Assembly: GCA_963921195.1 (NCBI GenBank)
Contig: OY992539.1
Coordinates: 42,886,657-42,950,656 of the forward strand
Direction: 5' to 3'
From: Pegoplata infirma
Taxonomy: Eukaryota; Arthropoda; Insecta; Diptera; Anthomyiidae
Length of the DNA stretch: 64,000 nucleotides
This document shows, in pieces, positions 45,161-55,370 of this stretch (position 1 is the first letter of the stretch; each line of letters opens with the position of its first letter). Made by a program: the position numbers and the translations under genes. The notes beneath the pieces are model-generated. The model was not told the origin of the DNA and made no database searches. It worked only from the letters and a program-made list of their open reading frames with translations.

Positions 45161-45440
45161 TTAATGATATTTTTTTCTTTTTGTATCCGCTAAATCATCG
45201 CTATCACGGTGAATTTCCATGTTTAATGTAGCAAAAACTTCAGAAGCAGTATATTTTGGATCTGTGTAAGTTTCTGGTTCTTGTTCATCGTCTATATCCT
45301 CTTCATCAGTGGTTCTCTTTAACCGCCAGACATAAGACGTTTGTATTACGTTTAGGCAGTGCTTTTGAGATTTCAGTTAAACTAGGTTTAATTAATCTGA
45401 GAACAGATTTGTGCCGCCATTGCCATTTTTATATACAAAA
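45161..45440 (-). pseudogene. Short acidic coding-like relic, family not recognised
   Basis: On the minus strand one frame gives PSLTEISKALPKRNTNVLCL. After a one-base shift another gives RTTDEEDIDDEQEPETYTD then PKYTASEVFATLNMEIHRDS and a TAA at 45161-45163. The continuous acidic, then serine/aspartate-rich sequence with sensible codon use stands out from the A/T-rich background. It could be the C-terminal exon of a transposase or a captured gene. I do not recognise the family. Confidence 0.4.
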
Positions 45441-45639
45441 TGTTGGTATTCAGTGAAGTAATAAAAAAAAATCACATTCCGCCGGAAAATTCCGAGTTTC
45501 AGACTACGCTAAACCCGGCCTTAGTGTATGAAATTCTTGCCTTTTTCAAGTTACTTTTTGCTGCATTTATTAGGGTTTTTCTACAAAAATATCGACAACT
45601 TCAACCAAAAATTTTGAGTTTATTTAACGATTCTTCATA

Positions 45640-46300
45640 AAATTTTACTTTGCTGCTAGTAAAGGGTTTTTATATTTGCTTAATAGTCTTGACAATGAAA
45701 TCTGACAAATTCCAAAACACGTGTCAACTTCTTAAGTCTTGCAAAAATGACCAAAATAAATTTAAAACAGAAAAATTTTTTGAGAAAGATTATTTTAGCT
45801 CAAGGTCATATTTCTTTTACTAATCATTACGATGATATTGTCAAAGTAACAATTTTCAAGAAACTTTTTATAAAGTTGTTTGTTTTAAATTGATTGGTTT
45901 GGTCATTTTGCAAGACTTACTCGACACGTGTTTCGGAATTCGTCAAATTCCATTGTCAAGAGTATTTAGCAAAGTGACAATCGTTTGTGGCAAAACATAA
46001 AGTCTTATATTCGTAAAAAGTTTCTTGAAAATTGTTACTTTGACAATATCATCGTAATGATTAGTAAAAGAAATATGACCTTGAGCTAGAATAATCTTTC
46101 TTAAAAATAGAATTTTAAAGGGCGAATAATAAATAATTTTTATTAATTTAAAAATTAAAACAGAATTTAAAACAGAAAAATAATTTTCTTGAAAATTATT
46201 CTATGAGAATTTTTAATTAGTAAAGAAAATAATGACCTCGAGCTAGAATAAACCTACTCAAAACATAATATTTTTAAGGTCAAATAAAACTATTTTTATT
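45640..46300. repeat. Palindromic dispersed repeat (GACCTCGAGCTAGA type)
   Basis: About 45800-45880 (TCATTACGATGATATTGTCA) and about 46030-46100 (TGACAATATCATCGTAATGA) are inverted copies around a centre near 45950. ACACGTGTCAACTTC at 45718 pairs with GACACGTGTTTCGG at 45924. A third, partial copy is at 46200-46290, and fragments lie at 4225-4310 and 31800-31830. Probably a fold-back type element; ends undefined. Confidence 0.6.
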
Positions 46301-46654
46301 TTTTAATAAAAATTTATCAGAATTCTGAGATTTGTTAACTTTTCTCTTGTATAACAATTCCAAGTCAAAAATACTATTGCTGTAAAAACTTTGATTCTTA
46401 GAATTTTTCGCCCATCGCCTTAATTGGAATTTATCATGTTTGAATGAGTGAATAGTTTTTTATGTTATGTGCATCTGTGTTGAAAATTATAGCTCTAATT
46501 TAGGAAACAAATTTAAACTTTCGAAGAAATCTCTTACTTTAAAGATTAGATCGTTTTTCAAGAGTTCATAATTACCATCCATTTTGAAAGTGAGGTCAGT
46601 CCAACTTGAAAACAAGTGAAAAAGTTATACTTTTTTTTTACGCTCTTGAAGTAG
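46301..46654. other. AT-rich stretch, nothing recognised
   Basis: No gene or paired repeat visible. Confidence 0.4.
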
Positions 46655-47060
46655 GGTGATTCTAAAGCATTTAAAATTTTTGTATATTAAATATGTCCTA
46701 CTTTAGGGGCCCCTGGTGATGCCCTTACTGTACATGTAGGGTCCAGCGTCGAAACCTAAGCTCGAATTTATGTTAGCTATATGAATTTCGGTCTGCAATC
46801 GGTCTAGTAGTACCTACTTACTGAATAGCCAAATTATTAAAAATAAACCACTCTTCACCGTTGCGTTTAAAGTCAATAACAATATTAAGTATACGCCACC
46901 AATACAGTTTTCAAGTTATTTTTATTATAATTCTAATAAAAGTTCACCAACTTCAAATACGTGTAAAAAATCTAACACTAAACTAAAAAAAAGCTTTGAG
47001 GGATTCGTTATGGAAATTTCAACTTACATTTGCTTTTAATTTCATCCCATTCCGATTGGT
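46655..47060 (-). mobile_element. CACAGTG-family MITE, minus strand, 5' end lost
   Basis: The reverse complement matches 40860-41215 along its length: GGAATGGGATGAAATTAAAA, GCTATTCAGTAAGTAGGTAC and TTTCGACGCTGGACCC. Both extreme ends are eroded or truncated; the CACAGTG start is not present. Confidence 0.7.
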
Positions 47061-47567
47061 TTTCTTTATTTAAAAAAAAGTCATTTGGTAAAAAAAGTAG
47101 AAAATTTGTTAAGAATGTAATTTCGATCGAAAAAGCTTAACAAAACAAGGGAGAGTATTGAATTCGGCTGTGTACAATCTTTTGTATACACCAAGTTGTA
47201 AAATTTGACGCTTGGGGTGGGGAGGAGTAATTGGCAGGAGACGTTTGGGGACTCTTCCCCGTCGCGATAAAAGTTAACAAAATAATTTATTATAGTTTTT
47301 GCACTAAAAGGGGGCGGGCCGAACAAAAATTAATTTTCTTATTCCCTTAATCCAAGCGCAGGACCTTTTCCGACAAAAAATATTTTATTTGTTTAAGAAA
47401 ATTGTAGCAAATTTTCCATAACAAAACCCTTATGGAGGGGAGGGGTAATTTGCAGGTGACGTTGGGGGACACTTCCCCATCGCGATAAATGGTAACAAAT
47501 TAATTTATTATAGTTTTTGCACTAAGTTAATAGTAAAAGTTAATTTTCTGATTCCCTTAGTCTAAGT

Positions 47568-48395
47568 TAGTGTTTATAAACCGGTTAACCGAAAAACCGG
47601 TTTTTTCCCAAAATTTCGGTTTTTTTGAAAACCGGTTAACCGAAATTAAAAAATTCCGGTGCACCGAAAACCGGTTTTTTTCTGTCGGTTAACCGGTTTT
47701 TGTTTAAATACATTTAAACGGAATATTTTGCAAATATTAAGGGTTTGCACTTTTTTTATGATATTTTCAAAATTTCATTAAAAAGACCTTGAAAATCCTT
47801 GTCTTCAAGAAATAATTTTCCAAATAGGAATTTTAATCTGGTACACCCAAAAAAAAAAACGTGTGTATTCAATACTAAAAATTTAACTAATTTTAGTCCA
47901 AAAGGACCTAGTGCAGAAATTGGTAACCAATACTAAAATTTTTAACTAATATTAGTCAAAACCAGTAAAAATGACTAATTTTATTACTTTGAAGATACTA
48001 AAATTAGTAACTAATTAGTAGATTTTTGTACAATATCACTTACTAAACCTTTTACTGTAGAATTATTTTGAGTGTAAATATTTGAATTATCCCCGTTATG
48101 AGCGTTTTTTGGACAGTTTCATTGAAAACTTAATAAGTGACTGTTAACCACGTACTAAAAGTTGCTAACTTTGCTGAAAGAAACAAATATGTAAAGTTTA
48201 GTTACATTCGATTTTTTATTTAATAAAAATTTAGCAATTTTAAAGTATTTTTTGGGTTTGTCAGTTAAAGAAAAAAAAACCGATTAACCGGTTTTTTTAT
48301 TCCGGTTTAACCGAGAAAACCGGTTAACCGAAAAAGCTGAATTTCGGTTAACCGAGAAACCGGTTTACCAAAATGTCGGTTTTTTATAAACACTA
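47568..48395. mobile_element. hAT-type MITE with AACCGGTT palindromes, perfect 8-bp duplication
   Basis: Ends TAGTGTTTATAAACCGG and TTTTTTATAAACACTA are flanked by GTCTAAGT at 47560-47567 and 48396-48403. Subterminal regions repeat GGTTAACCGAAAACCGGTTT in both orientations. The middle carries a nested CACTC-type MITE (47844-48074). No transposase. The duplication and TAG start place it in the hAT superfamily. Confidence 0.88.
47844..48074. mobile_element. Small CACTC-type MITE, TA duplication
   Basis: Ends CACCCAAAAAAAAAAAC and AATTATTTTGAGTG lie between TA pairs (47842-47843 and 48075-48076). The interior repeats ATACTAAAATTAGTAACTAA-type motifs. A relative may begin at 63937 at the window edge. 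No coding capacity. Confidence 0.68.
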
Positions 48396-48545
48396 GTCTA
48401 AGTGTAGGACTTTTCCGATATAATCTATTTAATTTCTTTAAAAAAGTGTAGCAAATGACGTTTTTGAAGGTTGAATCAGTTCTAAAAAGGGGAACGTTTT
48501 TCCCTTGTCCGATTTTATCGAACGCCAAGCATTTGTCCATAAGAC

Positions 48546-49065
48546 CAAACTAGAAAAAATTGGAAGGTAAAAAAATGCGGATTTTTTCTACTGTAAAAAA
48601 TTATTTGATCAATGAATATAAACTATTGGACCTTTTTTGAAATTTTTAATGTTTGAAATTGGAAAAAATCGACTTGGAAATATTTTTAAAAATCTTCTTA
48701 AAAATGTCTAAAAATAATTTCATTTTCCAGATGGATCCTCGTAGCACATTTATTATTTACTCAATCTGGACGCTATCAAGCTTAAATTAAATCTTTATAA
48801 ATTTGTTAAAATAATATTCATTTGATAATAATAACATTTAGGTCAATCAGCGTTCCCAGGTAGTTTTTTCCGTTGTCCCCAAAAATATAAAAAAATATCC
48901 CCAAAAATCCCCAAACAATAAAAAATACTTTTTTTATTAAAAATTTATTAGTGGTAATTTAAAAATTTTATTTCGTAGACTTAGAAATTAGGAAATCCCC
49001 AAAAATCCCCAAAATCCCCAAAATCCCCAAAACGCGTAAATAAACGGTTTTTGGTAACGTTAATA
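48546..49065. other. AT-rich stretch with CCCCAAAA tract
   Basis: At 48994-49032 there are five direct CCCCAAAA(A)T units, and looser copies at 48876-48920. No gene is recognised. A CCCAGG at 48857 resembles a CCC-type MITE end without a partner. Confidence 0.45.
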
Positions 49066-49067
49066 TA

Positions 49068-49524
49068 CACTTAAAATATTTTGTAAGTAAATTCAACTGA
49101 AAAAACGTTTAAAACAATCGTTTTTCCTTTTAAAAAACGGACTACTTATATTTCATTTGAAATAACAGACTTTTTCAGTTATTTTTAAACGTTAATAAAT
49201 GACTAGACATTCCGTAAAAACAAACGATATTTCAGTTATTTTAACTGTTTATAATTTTTCATTTTGTGGAGTAAAAATTAAATTTTTTGAATAACAAACT
49301 ACAAAAACCGTATTTCTGTAAAATTATACGGTATAATAAGTCACAAATAATTTAACTGATAAAAATATTTTTCCGTAACTTTTGTAGTTTATTATTTTAA
49401 CAACTGTATAAATCATTCAATATTTTATTTTTGTTGAAAAACAAACGATAAAACGTTTAAAACAACTTTAACTAAAAACTTTTTGAATAACCGTAAAAAA
49501 GTTACTGTAAAACTTTTCTGGGTG
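49068..49524. mobile_element. CACTT-ended member of the CACTC-type MITEs
   Basis: The left end CACTTAAAATATTTTG and right end AAAACTTTTCTGGGTG lie between TA pairs (49066-49067 and 49525-49526). The interior has repeated AACGTTTAAAACAA and TTTTTCAGTTATTTT motifs in both orientations. Similar in layout to 24411-25929, but the interior is unrelated. Confidence 0.6.
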
Positions 49525-49526
49525 TA

Positions 49527-50663
49527 CATTTTAAAGCCGATAAATGCAAGATTTACTGAATTCGCTTAGTTATCTCGTACCAAAGAATGGTTATCATTAA
49601 AATGACACCCCTGAGGTCAATAAAAGGTCTCGAACTTTTGTCGTTAAATGACATTTATTTTTAAGAAAACAATTTTACGATATTCTTTCTGTGTTTATAA
49701 AATTGCAATTACTGCTAGTTTTTTAAGCAACACTGTTTGTCTATGTTTAGTTTTAGTTAGTATCATAAACCATTAGTAATTACAAAACAGACAAACATTT
49801 ATAATTTATGCACTATACAACATAAAAGGGAAGAACCAATCAAATACAGGGGGATCGACAAACAACACTAGCAGCAGTAGAAGCAGCAAATATATTTTTT
49901 TTTGGCACCATAACAATAGCAGACATTTTACAATGCATTTAAATTGAAAATAATTTATTGATATAAATAGGAGAATTAAAACTGACTGGACACTCGTTTG
50001 ACGAACATTTAAATTAAACATTCAAATTTTTTATGGGTCATTTACACTGTGTCAAAAAATTTGAGAGATTTTGAGTAGAAATTTTTACCCCTAAAAGACT
50101 GCCAATCAATGCTGTTAAAAAATTTTCAGCATTTAACATTACCGTAACACTTTTAGCAATTTATTAAAAAATATTTTTTTTTTAAAACTTGAAAACTTAT
50201 AGAATACCAGGTGTGAATAGATAGACGCTAAACTAATGACAGGTGTCAAAAGAAATAATCTAGAAAAATATGTTTACTTTTTTAATTTTGTTATATTTTT
50301 CGGGGTTAAACCCCAACTGTTGCGTCTGTTTTAGTCTGTATCCAGGGTTTGAATTATAATAAAGTTACTCATAAATTGGTTTTGAAATAATTTTCAACAA
50401 CCTGACCCTTTTTTGGTTAGTTATTCCCAACACCTCTCACCCAAAGTTGTAAATTGTTCAACTTCTAATTTTATTCAACACCCCCAAAAAAACCGTTAAT
50501 TGAGTCTCTGATTTATTTAAATGTGGGAAAATTACACGTGCCCAAGTGTATGGATATTTACAGCGGAAATAACACTTGTGATAGAACCATTAATACAAAT
50601 GGAATAATATGAATTGTATTCATATTTTGTGAAAATTCAGATTTTATTATATTTTGTTTATGT
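49527..50663. other. Long AT-rich stretch, nothing recognised
   Basis: No inverted terminal repeats, RNA signal or coding frame. A short less A/T-rich run near 50300-50345 (GGGGTTAAACCCCAACTGTT) is a small hairpin. Confidence 0.4.
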
Positions 50664-51559
50664 GGCATTCCATATCAAATCGGACACTTTGAAAACTTTT
50701 TTTTTAGATTTTCCCAATTTGTTTGCAGTTTTTAGTACCCTTCGAAAACTCCTTCGTAGTAAATTTTCAGATTTTTTTGGATGACCCGTTTAAAAGATAT
50801 CGAATTTTTAAAAATTGGTAGTTTGTTCCTTTACTCATAACTTCTTCAATAATGGTCCAAATTTCAATTTTTTTTTCAAAATTTTTGTTTTTTACGTACT
50901 TTAAAAAAAAAATCCCAAAAAATTCTTAAAAGCGCTCTGGTATTCGATTTTTAGGTTTTAAAATTTAAATCTCATTTTTGAAAATGTTTGTACTCTTCGA
51001 TTTTTTTGAATTTTTTTTGTGTAAAACTTCTATCGATTCTATAAATTTTTTGTCCAGGAGGATCGTGGGATAACAATTATTACTATATTTTAAAATTTTT
51101 TGAAAAAATTTATTGTAATTTTCCAATCTTAAATCAATTCTACTGCTCCAATGGTGCGTCATAGAGGGGTCATTTATAAGACCGACCCCCATTAATTTTT
51201 ACGTCTTAACATTTCTTTGAAACAAGCTAATACCCTATCTCCAATTTCTAAGGGGGCTCCCACACTAAACGTCATTTTTTAAAATTTGCTCCAACCGCTC
51301 TAACTGCCCTAATAGTGCCCTTAGAGCAACAAAATGTATGACCGACCCACAATATCTTTTTAGTCGAAACATTTTCTCTGAACATACCTACCCTCTATCT
51401 TTAAATTTTAAGGCGGTCCCCATACAATTTTTTTTATTTTTTGTAAATTTGTTTTATTTAATCAGCTTCTACCGGTCCAATGATGCGTCGGAGAGGGGTC
51501 ATTAGTGAGACCGACCCCCATTTATTTTTACCCTACAACATTTTTTTAAAACATACCTA

Positions 51560-52445
51560 CACTGATAGAAATTTGTACATGACAATAATGAAAATCTACA
51601 TTAATGTTATGAAAAATGACGTTAAAAAGGAACCTATGTAGGGTTTCATTGAATTAATGAAATAGGTATCATTAAATGTAATTGCAAGAACAATTTTCAT
51701 TAAATTAATGAAAATTGTTCATACAAAATATAAATTGTATTTTATGAGGGTTTCATTGAATTAATGAAATAGGTATCATTAAATGTAATTGCAAGAACAA
51801 TTTTCATTAAATTAATGAAAATTGTTCATACAAAATATAAATTGTATTTTATGAACATTTTTCATTACTTTAAAAAAGTATTTAATTCTTATGAAATACT
51901 TTCATTGAATAAATCCTACTCTTTATTTTTGAAATGAAATACTTTCATTTTTAAAATAAAATATATGTATAAAATTTTAAAGATCTTTTTATAGAAATAA
52001 AAATAATAAAACACTATAGGTGCCGGTGCAGAACACTTCATGGTTTTGACTTAGTTTTCTCGCACAAAGTTTTATTCCAACCTTTAATTGTAATACATTA
52101 GTAAAACCACGAAATAAAATAAAACAGATCGAATTTAGTAAATATTAAATTAATAATTTACAAATCACAAATTATTTCGTGCCGCTGTGATCAGCTGTTT
52201 TTTTTGCGCGTAAACTAACAGACTAAACAGACGCAACACTACAGGTGTCAATAAACAGCAAATTTTATAAACAAAACTTAATGAAATTTTTTAATGAAAC
52301 TACGAAATCTAATGAAACAAAATTAATGAAAATCTTGCACAAAATGTATGAAATTTTATCCGGCATATGAAATATTTCATTGTTGTAATGAAACAACGTT
52401 AATGAATTCCATTCATTAGTGATATGAAGCGTTTTTCTATCAGTG
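51560..52445. mobile_element. CACTGATAGAAA-ended MITE, TA duplication
   Basis: Ends CACTGATAGAAATTTG and GCGTTTTTCTATCAGTG are flanked by TA (51558-51559 and 52446-52447). The near-repeat in the host element (AACATACCTACCCTCTATCT at 51382) gives the empty site. The interior has many TTCATTGAATTAATGAAA palindromes and an exact 107-bp tandem duplication. No coding sequence. Confidence 0.82.
51641..51854 (+). repeat. Exact 107-bp tandem duplication
   Basis: 51641-51747 and 51748-51854 both run from GGGTTTCATTGAATTAATGA to AAATTGTATTTTATGA with no difference that I can see. A very recent tandem copy, or an assembly or amplification artefact, would both explain it. Confidence 0.9.
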
Positions 52446-52624
52446 TACGACCTATCTCCACTCCCTAAGTAAAGGAATAAACTACCAATTTTTAAAAATT
52501 CGATATCTTTTTAACGGGTCATCAAAAAAATCCTAAAATTTACCACAAAGGAGTTTTCGAAGGGTACTAACTGTAAACTAATTTGGAAAATCTAAAAAAA
52601 GTGTCTGATTTGACATGGAATGCC

Positions 52625-53007
52625 CCATATATTTTAAAACATTTAGCAAATAAATTTGATAATTTATCATACATTTGGGATATTTTAGAAATAACTGAAA
52701 AATATTTAAATAGACAAATATGAAATATTTATGTAGATTTAACATTCGATAAAAATTTCTAAAAAAAATAATTATTTTTCAGTTGAAAGAAATCCAATTT
52801 TGAAATTAAAAAAAGAAAAAGTAATGAAAAGGAAAATAAACTGTTTATTATTTTAAGCAGCATGGCATTATCAGAATTTTTATATTAAAAACGGTAATAA
52901 GTGAGGAAGTGCGTATATAAAACACGCATTGAATTTGCAATTATCACGCTAAATACCTCTCTCACTCGGTGTCCATAAACCTACTACGGATATTTATACA
53001 TACAAGC
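52625..53007. other. AT-rich stretch, nothing recognised
   Basis: No gene, RNA or paired repeat signal. Confidence 0.4.
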
Positions 53008-53511
53008 CACAGTACATAAGTAGTATGCGGACAGGGTTTGCATTTAATGTGTACTAGTATTAGTGACAGAACACGGTGTTACTTTTGACGTTTCATATAA
53101 ATAACACCACAAAAATAAGAAATACACACAAGAACAAGGGAAGCAAAAGAATTAAAAAAAGTTGTTTAACTATAAATCGTGCGAATTATCAATAGAAAAC
53201 GTTATGTAAAAGTAAAATAAACTATTTTTCAATTAACAAACATTATAAGTTTACATGTAATACGTAAAAATAAATTGACAAGAAAACATTGATGTGATTA
53301 AGAATTGTTGTTAATCATTAACATTTTCCTCATTTTTTATGTTTTTCATTAATTTTCACCAAAACTTTTCTTTAGATTTAGTTTAAAATATATTTTTTCT
53401 TTTTTCTTGAAAACAAAAACGATAAAAACTTAAAACTCGTAAGTGTAAAAACCCGTCATATTTGAAAATACCTCGAATACAACCCTGTTTGCATACTACT
53501 TATGTACTGTG
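53008..53511. mobile_element. CACAGTACATAAG-ended MITE, complete
   Basis: The left end CACAGTACATAAGTAGTATG and the right end CATACTACTTATGTACTGTG are inverted partners, extended by ACAGGGTT. ATACAA occurs just outside both ends with an offset, so the duplication is uncertain. The stretch TTAGTGACAGAACACGGTGT is the uninterrupted equivalent of the hAT insertion site at 4733-5250. No coding sequence. Confidence 0.72.
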
Positions 53512-53934
53512 ATACAAACAATACACCCACATTTTTCAAAGTTCATACGATGATGATATTTTTACCATAAAACTAATGAGTAAATAACTATGATAACGAT
53601 ACTGTATTTTGTTGTTATTATATTTAAAAAGAAAAAGAACAAAAAAAAATAATAACATGAAATACATCATTAATGCACAGTAGGATAGGTCATTTTTACA
53701 CATTTTCTCTCATCGAAAACGGCTACCACGGAGAAGTGGAAAAGTGTTTTTAGAATCGGTCAATATCTTCGGATCGTTCTTTGAGCTTTAAAAAAAAAAT
53801 TTACATGGATTTTTTTCTATTAAGCAAATAAATAATCGAGCTCAAGGCCAGTGTTTTTTTTTTTAATTAATCTTCTGCATTAACAATATTTCGATCCTCA
53901 TCGAATATCATTGTCAGGCAGTAAAATTGATTTT
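53512..53934. other. AT-rich stretch, nothing recognised
   Basis: No supported feature; the stretch near 53690-53800 is slightly less A/T-rich but has no open frame of note. Confidence 0.35.
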
Positions 53935-54310
53935 TTTTAACGTAAATTTTTGTATATCCACGCCCACAAAAGGGGCGGGGAAAAATAAAGTTTTAAATCC
54001 CCTGGGTTCAAGTGCAGGACTTTGAACGTCTTCCGACATCAAAATACTTTAAATGCTAGACAATAGCATACATGTAAAAAAATTTTGGTTTTTTTGGATT
54101 AAGGTTTAGTTCATCAAGGGGTAACTTATTGCTCCTGGTCCGACTTTGTCCATCTCTGAACTTAACCAGCCTATGATCATAAGACATATTCAAGCCACAC
54201 TTTACGAGTCTAGAGCTGTCTTATTTTGGAATGTATGGTGTCTTCCACAGACAAAGTGACGGACAGACGGGCATTACTAGAATGTCTTAAAATCGATCAC
54301 AAATCAATAA
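53935..54310 (-). mobile_element. mini-me-like retroposon, family C, fragment
   Basis: GTGACGGACAGACGGGCATT is the reversed GTCY core (ATGCCCGTCTGTCCGTCAC). GTCCATCTCTGAACTTAACC and CGATCACAAATCAATAAAAT match 29560-29730. The TATACCC end is cut at 54310 by the next repeat. Confidence 0.6.
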
Positions 54311-54324
54311 AATATACCCTCATT

Positions 54325-55370
54325 AGTGCTCCCAATCGGGAAATTCCGATACCGGAAATTCAGAGATTTTTTTAATTAGCCAAATCCCGAATTTTGGGAT
54401 TTCTAATTTTCAATCCCGGGATTTTCAGGATCCCGATTTATTTTAGTTTTTTTAATATTTTTTGTTATTTTTTTACACATTTTTTGACACATCTTAACTC
54501 CTCTACACCATTTACAGATTAATTCATAAAAGATCAATTGTAATTCGAAGATTCTACTTGTAATTCGAGGATTCCATTTGTAATTCGAAGATTCCATTTG
54601 TAATTCGAAAATTCTACTTGTAATTCGAAGATTCTATTTGTAATTCGAAAATTCTATTTGTAAGTCGAAGATTCCATTTCTAATTCGAAGATTCCAATTG
54701 TAATTCGTAAAATATCAATGGAAATTCAGTTGATATTTTTCGAATTACAATTGGAATCTTCGAATTACAAATGGAATCTTTGAATTACAAATAGAATCTT
54801 CAAATTACAAGTATAATCTTCGAATTACAAATGGAATCTTCGAATTACAAATGGAATCTTCGAATTACAAAGGGAATCTTCGAAATACAAGTAGAATCTT
54901 CGAATTTCAATTGATCTTTTACGAATTACATCTGTAAATGGTGTAGTTGTTAGCTTTTATAATTTTATGTTTTACTGAAACAACATTTTTTAAAGGCGTG
55001 AGTAGATTTTGACTGACACCCAGTCACGCTCACGCAAAAAATAATGGAGTCACTCAATTATCACTAACACACCCAATCGGGAAATATCGATACCGGAAAT
55101 TCCGGGATTTTTTGATTAGGCAAATTTCTGATTTTTAATCCCGGAATTTTCGGGATTCCGATTTATTTTATTTTTTTAATATTTTTTTTATTTTTTGACA
55201 CCTCTTTTGACACATCTTAACTCCTTAAGTTGTTAGCTTTTATAATTTTATGTTTTATTGAAACAACATTTTTTAAAAGCGTGAGTGGATTTTGACTCAC
55301 ACCCAGTCACGCTCACGCAAAAAATAATGGAGTAACTTAATTATCACTAACGCACTTATTTTTTACTCAC
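54325..55370 (+). repeat. Direct tandem duplication of an AATCGGGAT-type repeat
   Basis: The first copy starts CCCAATCGGGAAATTCCGAT (about 54330) and the second CCCAATCGGGAAATATCGAT (about 55076). Both continue through TTGACACATCTTAACTCC, GTTAGCTTTTATAATTTTAT and a degenerate hAT MITE portion with CAGTCACGCTCACGC. The first copy contains the 438-bp minisatellite transposon; the second has the joined site CTTAACTCCTTAAGTTG. The duplication therefore supplies an empty site beside the filled one. Confidence 0.8.
54506..54943. mobile_element. Complete palindromic minisatellite transposon, TA duplication
   Basis: Ends CACCATTTACAG and CTGTAAATGGTG are flanked by TA (54504-54505 and 54944-54945). 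The whole body is two inverted runs of 20-21 bp units, TGTAATTCGAAGATTCCATT and its reverse complement, meeting near 54725 (ATATCAATGGAAATTCAGTT, then GATATTTTTCGAATTAC). No other internal sequence exists. The 481-885 repeat is one arm of the same type. TA targeting suggests mobilisation by a Tc1/mariner-like transposase; this is inference. Confidence 0.85.

Larger units (their letters stand above)
47095..48545. mobile_element. mini-me-like family C fragments flanking a hAT MITE
   Basis: 47158-47300 (GAATTCGGCTGTGTACAATC, CCGTCGCGATAAAAGTTAAC), a partial repeat of the same at 47430-47560, and 48396-48545 (AGTGTAGGACTTTTCCGATA, CCTTGTCCGATTTTATCGAA) belong to family C as seen at 53935-54310. 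The hAT-type MITE at 47568-48395 divides the last portion. Confidence 0.5.
50664..52624. mobile_element. Long-TIR element, GGCATTCCAT end
   Basis: The left arm from GGCATTCCATATCAAATCGG through TTAAAAATTGGTAGTTTGTT (50664-50848) pairs with the right arm ending GATTTGACATGGAATGCC (52624), about 185 bp each. The interior has tandem near-repeats of ATGGTGCGTCATAGAGGGGT / ATGATGCGTCGGAGAGGGGT with GACCGACCCCCATT. The end resembles the fold-back family at 961, 19309 and 60736. A TA-flanked MITE is nested at 51560-52445. No transposase was seen. Confidence 0.72.

Noticed and set aside
48994..49032. Telomere repeat (CCCCAAAA as in some ciliates)
   Set aside because: Only five imperfect units, internal position, and flies with mini-me elements do not use this telomere repeat.
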